The notes under the pieces are model-generated. The model did no database searches. It was given only the letters and a program-made list of their open reading frames with translations, and was not told the origin of the DNA. Positions 58,400 through 64,000 of a DNA stretch of 64,000 nucleotides are shown one piece after another (position 1 is the stretch's first letter; every line of letters begins with the position of its first letter). The DNA comes from Saccharothrix sp. ALI-22-I (GTDB lineage: Bacteria > Actinomycetota > Actinomycetes > Mycobacteriales > Pseudonocardiaceae): positions 1-64,000 of the forward strand of contig NZ_MTQP01000066.1 of assembly GCF_001984175.1 (NCBI RefSeq), read 5' to 3'. A program made the translations under genes and the position numbers.

Positions 58400-59637
58400 G
58401 CGCCCCACCCCGCCTGCTCGCCGCCGACCCGCTCCGCCACGATCCGCTCGCCGTAGCCGGACCCCGCGTACGCCGCCATCGGGTCCGGGTCCAGCCCCAT
58501 GCCCTCGCGCACGGACGCCACCAGCGGCCGCACGTCGGTGTTGAAGGCGTCCATCAGCACGGCGTTCGCGCCCAGCACGTCACCGACCCGCTGTGCCGCC
58601 GCCAACGCGTCCCGGTCGACCAGCAGCGCCTTGGCCGTGGCCTCCTGCACGTTCATCACCGACCGGATCTGGCCGGGGATCTTCGGCTCGATGTTGTGGC
58701 ACTGGTCGAGCATGAACGCCACCCCCGAGGAAGCGTCGAGAGCGCCGCCCTGCACCACCTCGAACATGATCCGGAACAGCTGGAACGGGTCCGCCGCACC
58801 GACCATCAGGTCGTCGTCGGCGTAGAAGCGGGAGTTGAAGTCGAACCCGCCGAGCTTGCCCGCGCGCAGCAGCACCGCGACGATGAACTCGATGTTGGTG
58901 CCCGGCGCGTGATGACCCGTGTCGACCACGACCTGCGCCCGCTCGCCCAGCTCCAGGCAGTGCGCGTACGCCGTGCCCCAGTCCGGCACGTCGGTGGTGT
59001 AGAACGCGGGCTCGAACAGCTTGTACTCCAGCAGGACGCGCTGGTTGTCCCCCAGCCGCTGGTACGTCTCCTGCAAGGCCTCGGCGAGCCGGTCCTGGCG
59101 GGCCCGGATGTTGTCCTGGCCGGGGTAGTTGGTGCCGTCGGCGAACCACAGCTTCAGGTCGCGGGACCCGGTGGCGTCCATGATGTCGACGCACTGCAAC
59201 AAGTGGTCGACCGCCTTGCGGCGCACCGCCGGATCGGGCGAGCACACGCTGCCGAGCACGTACGCGTCGTCCTGGAAGACGTTGGCGTTGATCGTGCCGA
59301 TCGACACGCCCAGGTCTTCGGCGAACTTGGCCAGCTCCGCGTAGTCGGACACGCGGTCCCACGGGATGTGCAGCGCCACCGACGGCGCGACGCCCGTGAA
59401 CCGGTGCACGGTGGCGGCGTCCGCGACCTTCTCGTGCGGGGTGCGCGGCACACCGCGTTGCGCGAACACCTTGAACCGGGTGCCGGAGTTGCCGAACGCC
59501 CAGGACGGCAGCTCGATCCGCTGCCCCGCCAAGGCCTCCCTCACGTCACTGGCACTGGCACTGGCACTGGGTGATCCTGCGCCGGCTAATCCTGTCTGGG
59601 CAGATCCTGTCTGGGCAGATCCTGTCTGGGCGACCAC
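58396..59637 (-). CDS. rhaI: L-rhamnose isomerase
   Basis: About 413 residues. GTG 59637 is preferred because AAGGAG lies 6 bases upstream; GTG 59652 would place that site inside the gene. The first 30 residues are a Ser/Ala/Gly/Thr-rich stretch made by DNA repeats (QTGSAQTGSAQTG, then SASASAS) and are probably not part of the fold. The body is the TIM-barrel isomerase of the Pseudomonas/actinomycete type: VALHIPWDRVSDYAELAKFA, LLEYKLFEPAFY, VVVDTGHHAPGTNIEF and GGFDFNSRFYADDDL supply the metal ligands. It converts L-rhamnose to L-rhamnulose. Overlaps rhaD. Confidence 0.93.
   Translation of the reverse strand: MVAQTGSAQTGSAQTGLAGAGSPSASASASDVREALAGQRIELPSWAFGNSGTRFKVFAQRGVPRTPHEKVADAATVHRFTGVAPSVALHIPWDRVSDYAELAKFAEDLGVSIGTINANVFQDDAYVLGSVCSPDPAVRRKAVDHLLQCVDIMDATGSRDLKLWFADGTNYPGQDNIRARQDRLAEALQETYQRLGDNQRVLLEYKLFEPAFYTTDVPDWGTAYAHCLELGERAQVVVDTGHHAPGTNIEFIVAVLLRAGKLGGFDFNSRFYADDDLMVGAADPFQLFRIMFEVVQGGALDASSGVAFMLDQCHNIEPKIPGQIRSVMNVQEATAKALLVDRDALAAAQRVGDVLGANAVLMDAFNTDVRPLVASVREGMGLDPDPMAAYAGSGYGERIVAERVGGEQAGWGA
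59547..59630. repeat. In-frame tandem repeats in the 5' end of rhaI
   Basis: CACTGG is repeated four times (59547-59570). A 15-bp unit, CCTGTCTGGGCAGAT, occurs 2.7 times (59591-59605, 59606-59620, 59621-59630). Both unit lengths are multiples of three, so copy-number change would alter only the length of the protein's tail. Confidence 0.85.
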
Positions 59638-59655
59638 TTCGGACTCCTTCACTGC

Positions 59656-59976
59656 TCAGTCGAGGTGGAAGACCTCGGTCAGCGGCCTCATGGCCTCGTC
59701 GGGCTGCCTGCCGTCCAGCGCGGTGAAGAACTCGGCCATCTCGGCCTGCCACCGGTCGTTCACCTCGCGCTCGCGCATGCCCCGCTGAGCGGCGTCCCAG
59801 TCCGGGGTCTCCAGATAGCCGACGAGCAGCCCGTCGTCGGCCAGGAAGAGGCTGTAGTTGCCCCATCCGGTCTCGCGCAGTGCCTCCCGCATCTCCGGCC
59901 ACACCTCGCGGTGCCGCTCCCGGTACTCCTCCAACCGCTCCGGTCGCACCCGGAGCAGGAAGCAGACACGTCGCAC
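59656..59976 (-). CDS. rhaM: L-rhamnose mutarotase
   Basis: A 106-residue protein from GTG 59976, with GGAGG upstream. It has the family residues His22 (YRERHREVW) and Tyr41 (GNYSLFL), plus the LETPDWDAA segment and the C-terminal EVFHLD. RhaM interconverts alpha- and beta-rhamnose to feed the isomerase. It is the first gene of the rhaM-rhaI-rhaD unit, behind its own promoter and operator. Confidence 0.95.
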   Translation of the reverse strand: MRRVCFLLRVRPERLEEYRERHREVWPEMREALRETGWGNYSLFLADDGLLVGYLETPDWDAAQRGMREREVNDRWQAEMAEFFTALDGRQPDEAMRPLTEVFHLD

Positions 59977-59992
59977 GACGACCTCCGAAAAA

Positions 59993-60004
59993 TGAAACGT
60001 TTCA
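59993..60004. promoter_or_regulatory. LacI-type operator TGAAACGTTTCA at rhaM
   Basis: A perfect 12-bp palindrome with the central CG typical of LacI-family sites. It lies 5 bp after the -10 box of the rhaM promoter, where binding would block initiation. Confidence 0.8.
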
Positions 60005-60009
60005 CAAAG

Positions 60010-60039
60010 ACGCTATGGTTGCGGCACAAGGGTTGTCAA
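60010..60039 (-). promoter_or_regulatory. rhaM promoter
   Basis: Minus strand TTGACA (60039-60034), 18 bp, TAGCGT (60015-60010). A full-consensus -35 and a fair -10, immediately upstream of the operator at 59993-60004. Confidence 0.7.
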
Positions 60040-60061
60040 TGGTCTGGACTACTTGTCTGCG

Positions 60062-61900
60062 TCACGGCGTGTGCACGCCGTCGTAGAACGCCACCCGGAC
60101 CGCGATCTCCCGCTCCTCGCCCGGCTTGAGCACCACCGGCGCGTCCCACGCGAGAGCGGAGCCGATGCCCTGGTACTGGCCCACCCGCACGAACCACGGG
60201 TCGGTCGGCCCGGACACCACGGCCGTCCACGCCGGCTTGTCCGGGGCTCGCACCGGGTCGCCGACGACCACCGCCAGCCACGGCGCGGTCCGGCCGTTGA
60301 CCTCGTTCTCGCCCACGCCGTTCGGGCTGTGGACGTGCACGGACAGCGGGTCGAGCTCGGGCAGCCGCCAGAACCAGCCGCCGTAGCCCGCGCCCGCCCG
60401 GCCCTTGCTGCCGGGGCTGTGCAGCACCACGTCGTCCTCGGCGGTGAGCACGCTGGTCCACTCCAGCTCCCAGCCGCCGGTCACCATCCGGCGGCGGATG
60501 CGGCGGCGTTCGCGCAGCAGCACCGCGCCCGCCGAGTCGCACCACGCCAGTTCACCGGGACCGGACTCCTGGACCTGGCCCAGCTCGCCCGGCACGTACC
60601 CCTCGCCGGGCACGTAGTTCCGGCCGCCCCACAGGTTGACCCCGTTGACGTCGGGCAGCGCCAGTCCGATGCCCCGGTGCCACTGGTGGTCGTCCGGGTG
60701 CTCGCCGGTGACCACGACCCCGCCGAGCGTGCGCACCGGGTGCAGGGCCGGCCTCGGCACGACCAGCGGCAGCTGCACGCTGTCCCAGCCGTACCGGGCC
60801 ACGCCGCCCAGCGGCGACCACGGCACCTCCAGCTCGGCGAACGTGCGCAGGTGTTCGGCGGCCTTGGCCACCACGTGGTCCACGCCGTCCACGTCGACCC
60901 GCTTGCCGTTGCGGCGCAACCACGCCGGGTCGATCGGCACCGGGTCGGGCGCGGTGCGCACGGCCTCCAGGACCCGCATGAACGCACCGGTCTCGGCCAG
61001 CGGCGCGCACAGCGGCACGCCCGGGTCCTTCAGGTGGTCCAGCAGGTTCCGCAGCGGTGAGACGTTCCGGTACCGCTCCTCGATACCGTCGATCACCAGC
61101 CGGTGCTCGGTGTAGTGCAGCTCGGCGCGTTTGCGGCTGCCGTGCACGACGAGCACCGGTTCCCGCGCGACCTCGGCGCACAGCGTCACCGCGACCACGA
61201 TCACCGTGCCGTTGCGGGTGCGCAGCCGCAGGCACGAGGTGTCGTCGGCCTCGATGTCGCGGGAGCGCAGTAGCTCCAGCTCGATATCGTCCACGTCGTC
61301 CACACCCGTGCTGCCGTCCAGCGCCAACGCGGTGGCGATGCCGTGCGCGAACGGGTTGGTCAACGCGCCGTCCACCACCGGCACGCCGTCGAGCGTGCGG
61401 CGGCCCGCCCACGGCGCGCGGGTGTAGTAGCTGTCGTCGCGCGACCACGTGCCGCGCACGCCGATGCCCCGGATCTCGCCCAACGCGCCGGACCGCATCA
61501 ACTCGCCGAGCCGGCGCACCGCGAGCGAGCCCAGGCTCTGGAAGCCGACCTGGACCAGCCTGCCCTCGGACCGGTCGACCAGGTCCTGCCAGTCGGCCAA
61601 CGTCGGCGTGGGCGGTTTCTCCAGCACGAGGTGCGCGCCGGCGTCCAAGACCTTGTGCGCCAACGGCACGTGCGTGTGCATGGGCGTGGACACGATCCCG
61701 ATGTCCGCGCCGCGCGTCAACGCCGACAGGTCGGCATCCACCGGCCGGTCGCCGATGATCCTGCGCGCCTCGCCGTCCAGCGGGTTGACCTCGCACACGC
61801 CCGCCAACCGCACCAGCCCGTCGGCCTCCAGCGCCGCGATCTCCCGCAGGTACAGCCGCCCGTACCCGGCCGCCCCGGCGAGCACCACGCGCGGTGTCAC
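60062..61900 (-). CDS. Gfo/Idh/MocA oxidoreductase fused to a PmoA/DUF6807-like domain
   Basis: A 612-residue protein; GTG 61900 overlaps the upstream gene by 4 bases. N-terminal half: Rossmann fold VVLAGAAGYGRLYLREI and LVLEKPPTPTLADW (EKP motif, substrate Lys). C-terminal half (from about 345) is all-beta (ALHPVRTLGGVVVTGEHPDD, HQWHRGIGLALPDVNGVN), the PmoA-like/DUF6807 family often found with sugar operons. The fusion suggests a two-step action on an unsaturated or oxidised sugar. It is upstream of the rhaM promoter and downstream of a DUF624-like membrane protein. Confidence 0.85.
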   Translation of the reverse strand: MTPRVVLAGAAGYGRLYLREIAALEADGLVRLAGVCEVNPLDGEARRIIGDRPVDADLSALTRGADIGIVSTPMHTHVPLAHKVLDAGAHLVLEKPPTPTLADWQDLVDRSEGRLVQVGFQSLGSLAVRRLGELMRSGALGEIRGIGVRGTWSRDDSYYTRAPWAGRRTLDGVPVVDGALTNPFAHGIATALALDGSTGVDDVDDIELELLRSRDIEADDTSCLRLRTRNGTVIVVAVTLCAEVAREPVLVVHGSRKRAELHYTEHRLVIDGIEERYRNVSPLRNLLDHLKDPGVPLCAPLAETGAFMRVLEAVRTAPDPVPIDPAWLRRNGKRVDVDGVDHVVAKAAEHLRTFAELEVPWSPLGGVARYGWDSVQLPLVVPRPALHPVRTLGGVVVTGEHPDDHQWHRGIGLALPDVNGVNLWGGRNYVPGEGYVPGELGQVQESGPGELAWCDSAGAVLLRERRRIRRRMVTGGWELEWTSVLTAEDDVVLHSPGSKGRAGAGYGGWFWRLPELDPLSVHVHSPNGVGENEVNGRTAPWLAVVVGDPVRAPDKPAWTAVVSGPTDPWFVRVGQYQGIGSALAWDAPVVLKPGEEREIAVRVAFYDGVHTP

Positions 61901-62448
61901 CGTCGCTCCACCGCGACCGCGGCGAACACCAGCAGACCCGGCACCACGACGACGAACGCCGGTGCCTGCCCGATCACCAGCGCCGCCACCACCAGCGCGA
62001 CGACCAGGTACGCGTACCCGACCCAGTCGCGCGACGGCTCGGCCAGCAGCACGGCCCACCGGTCACCCGGGTTCCACCGCGCCGCCGTCCGCAGCAGCAC
62101 CAGCACCACCCCGGCCAGCGCCAGCCCGATCACCGGACCGAGCACGGACGCGCCCGGCAGCCCGCCCAGCAACGCCAGCACGTCCAGCACGCCGACCGCC
62201 AGCACCACCACCGGGACCGCGACCGCTACGGGGTCACGTACCGCTTGGCCCAGCAGCACGACGAACCGCCGCACGGTGGGCGTGCGGCCGTCGTCCACCA
62301 GCTCCCGCAGCAGCACCGCACCCGCCGCAGCGGCGGGCAACGCGGTCAGCACCGGCAGCGCCGCGACGCACACCAGCACGCCGATCAGCAGCACCTCGGC
62401 CAGCAGCGCCAACGGCCGCACCCACGGACTCATCTCCCGCGCGCTCAT
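61897..62448 (-). CDS. DUF624 (YesL-like) membrane protein
   Basis: A 183-residue protein; ATG 62448 overlaps the permease stop. Four to five TM helices (LLAEVLLIGVLVCVAALPVL, VAVAVPVVVLAVGVLDVL, LVVALVVAALVIGQAPAFVV). The GxLLRELVDDGRTPTVRRF loop matches YesL/DUF624 proteins, which go with ABC systems for pectin-derived sugars. Role unknown. Confidence 0.7.
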   Translation of the reverse strand: MSAREMSPWVRPLALLAEVLLIGVLVCVAALPVLTALPAAAAGAVLLRELVDDGRTPTVRRFVVLLGQAVRDPVAVAVPVVVLAVGVLDVLALLGGLPGASVLGPVIGLALAGVVLVLLRTAARWNPGDRWAVLLAEPSRDWVGYAYLVVALVVAALVIGQAPAFVVVVPGLLVFAAVAVERR

Positions 62449-63323
62449 CCCTTGATCCCGCTGGTCGCCACACCGTCCACCAGGAACCGCTGGAAAGCCA
62501 GGAAGAACAGGCCGATGGGCAGCAGCGCGAGCACCGACATGGCGAACATCGGCCCGAACGCCGACTGCGTCGCCTGGTCGATGAACAGCTGCAACGCCAG
62601 CGGCAGGGTGAACTTCTCCGGGTCGTTGAGGTAGATCAGCTGGCTGAAGAAGTCGTTCCAGGTCCAGATGAAGGTGAAGATCGCGGTGGTGATCAGGGCC
62701 GGCCGCAGCAGCGGCAGGATCACGTGCCGGAACACCCCGACCGGTCCGCAACCGTCCAGCGTGGCCGCCTCGTCCAGCTCACGCGGCAGCGTGCGGATGA
62801 ACTGCACCATCAGGAAGATGAAGAACGCGTCCGTGGCCAGGAACTTCGGCAGGATCAGCGGCCAGAACGTGTTCACCATGTCCATCTGCTGGAAGATGAC
62901 GTACTGCGGGATCAGCACCACGTGCTGCGGCAGCATGATCGTGATCATCATGAACCCGAACATCGGGCCCCGGCCCCGGAAGTGCAGCCGGCCGAACGCG
63001 TAGGCCGCGAGCGAGCACGACACCACGTTGCCGACCACCGCGCCCGCCGAGATCATCAGCGAGTTCCAGAAGTAGTGCAGCACGCCGAACTCGCCGACGC
63101 CGTCGAACACCTCGGCGTAGTTGTTCCCGGTGGGCTCCCTCGGCAGCAGCGCGAGCGTGGAGATCACCTCCGTCGCGGGCTTGAACGACGTGGAGATCAG
63201 CCAGATCACCGGGTACAGCAGCACCAGCAGCACGCCCAGGACCAGGACGTGCCACACCAGCTTCTTCGGCAGGGCCGACTTCTCGGACGAAGCTGACGAT
63301 GCCGACGATGTCAACGTGCTCAA
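62445..63323 (-). CDS. ABC sugar permease, MalG/CUT1 type
   Basis: A 292-residue protein from TTG 63323, which overlaps the preceding permease stop (TTGA). Six TM helices; EAA loop ELDEAATLDGCGPVGVFRH with the conserved G. The C-terminus (FLAFQRFLVDGVATSGIKG) is the typical end of the second permease of a CUT1 transporter. It probably imports rhamnose-containing oligosaccharides. Confidence 0.93.
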   Translation of the reverse strand: MSTLTSSASSASSEKSALPKKLVWHVLVLGVLLVLLYPVIWLISTSFKPATEVISTLALLPREPTGNNYAEVFDGVGEFGVLHYFWNSLMISAGAVVGNVVSCSLAAYAFGRLHFRGRGPMFGFMMITIMLPQHVVLIPQYVIFQQMDMVNTFWPLILPKFLATDAFFIFLMVQFIRTLPRELDEAATLDGCGPVGVFRHVILPLLRPALITTAIFTFIWTWNDFFSQLIYLNDPEKFTLPLALQLFIDQATQSAFGPMFAMSVLALLPIGLFFLAFQRFLVDGVATSGIKG

Positions 63324-64000
63324 CGGTTCTCCCCCGCGTAGAACACCCAGCGCCGGGCGCTGCGGAACACCAGTGCGGTCAGGATCGCGACCACGGCGAG
63401 CAGCACCCAGGCCATCGCCGAGGCGTAGCCCATCCGGAAGTCGGTGAAGCCGCGCTGGTAGAGGTAGAGCGGGTAGAGCAGGGTCGAGTCGCTGGGACCG
63501 CCGCGCCCGCTGCTCACCACGAACGCGCCGGTGAACGCCTGGAACGCGTGGATGGTCTCCAGCACCAGGTTGAACAGGATCACCGGGGACAGCATGGGCA
63601 GCGTGACGCTGAGGAACCGGCGGGCCGGGCCCGCGCCGTCGATCGCCGCCGCCTCGTACAACTCGCGCGGCACCTGCTTCAGCCCGGCCAGGAAGATCAC
63701 CATCGGCGCGCCGAACTGCCACGCGGCCAGCGCCACCAGCGTGAGCAGCGCGTACTGCGGCTGGTCGACCCAGCCGCCGGTGTCCACGCCGACCGAGGCG
63801 AGCACCCGGTCCACCGTGCCGTCGGTGGAGAACAGCGCCCGCCACGCCAGCGCGACGCTCACACTCGCGCCGAGCAGCGACGGCGCGTAGAACGCCGACC
63901 GGTACAGGCCGACGCCCGTGCGCTGCCGGTTGAGCAGCAGGGCCACCGCGAGCGCCAGTCCGAGCTTGAGCGGCACCGAGATGAACACGTACTTGGTGGT
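63320..64000 (-). CDS. ABC sugar permease, MalF/CUT1 type (5' end beyond window)
   Basis: At least 226 residues; the start lies to the right of the window. EAA loop ELYEAAAIDGAGPARRFL, and FYAPSLLGASVSVALAWRALF and YALLTLVALAAWQFGAPMVI are conserved in MalF-like permeases. It pairs with the next permease by a 4-base overlap. A binding protein gene would be expected further upstream. Confidence 0.92.
   Translation of the reverse strand, partial: TTKYVFISVPLKLGLALAVALLLNRQRTGVGLYRSAFYAPSLLGASVSVALAWRALFSTDGTVDRVLASVGVDTGGWVDQPQYALLTLVALAAWQFGAPMVIFLAGLKQVPRELYEAAAIDGAGPARRFLSVTLPMLSPVILFNLVLETIHAFQAFTGAFVVSSGRGGPSDSTLLYPLYLYQRGFTDFRMGYASAMAWVLLAVVAILTALVFRSARRWVFYAGENR

Noticed and set aside
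59547-59630. CRISPR-like array
   Set aside because: Units of 6 and 15 bp without unique spacers, lying inside a coding gene.

Overview
The window is high-GC DNA (most third codon positions are G or C). It has GTG and TTG starts, 4-base ATGA/GTGA stop-start overlaps, XRE regulators with C-terminal TPR, Pls/PosA-type synthetases and IniB/IniR homologues. Together these point to a filamentous actinomycete, most likely of the Pseudonocardiales; this is an inference from gene content. I found no tRNA, rRNA, CRISPR array, transposase or integrase.

Layout. (1) 1-2786: the left edge cuts an IniB-like gene, followed by an IniR-like ATPase/LuxR regulator. (2) 3195-8384: an unknown protein, a very strong terminator, two tiny hydrophobic peptides on the minus strand, then an XRE-TPR regulator coupled to a TIR-NB-ARC-TPR (STAND) protein. 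(3) 8398-13943, minus strand: a coupled set of TPR protein, two CHAT (caspase-like) proteins, an alpha/beta hydrolase and a 51-residue protein. (4) 14154-23542, plus strand: TPR protein, membrane Ser/Thr kinase, coiled-coil protein, ClpB-type AAA+ protein, NrdG-like radical SAM protein, FHA protein and PP2C phosphatase, nearly all with overlapping stops and starts. (5) 23558-37391, minus strand and convergent on region 4: exported vWA protein, DUF4407-like membrane protein, 2-TM protein, a 15-residue bridging ORF, tubulin-like protein, large membrane protein, pseudokinase with a TM tail, DO-GTPase-like protein and GAP1-like protein. Regions 2-5 form about 34 kb of signalling and nucleotide-driven switch modules of the type assigned to bacterial NTP-dependent conflict (immunity or programmed-death) systems. 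This is the part of the window most likely to hold something new.

(6) 37885-43575: TetR regulator with a 14-bp palindrome upstream, a frameshifted HxlR remnant, a multi-TM protein, a beta-propeller lipoprotein, and a MarR/LLM flavin monooxygenase divergent pair. (7) 43820-48917: a possible 10-residue leader ORF, a Pls/PosA-like synthetase (A-T plus membrane LbH region) and a coupled M1 aminopeptidase. (8) 48978-52720: ECF sigma factor with a probable membrane partner, PfkB-family kinase coupled to SurE, and a 46-residue protein. (9) 52856-64000, minus strand: a rhamnose/rhamnogalacturonan locus with two ABC permeases, a DUF624-like protein, a Gfo/Idh-PmoA fusion, rhaM, rhaI, a RhaD aldolase-dehydrogenase fusion, a LacI regulator and a secreted CBM2-PL11 rhamnogalacturonan lyase. 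It has a clear promoter/operator at rhaM and a CebR-type operator at the lyase.

How it works together (inference): in regions 4-5 the kinase and PP2C would set a phosphorylation state read by the FHA protein. The AAA+, GTPase and tubulin-like proteins would act as NTP-driven switches on a membrane/vWA scaffold. CHAT and TIR proteins nearby supply candidate effectors. In region 9 the lyase releases rhamnose-containing oligosaccharides, ABC transport imports them, and RhaM, RhaI and RhaD convert L-rhamnose to central metabolites. No rhamnulokinase, ABC binding protein or ABC ATPase lies inside the window.
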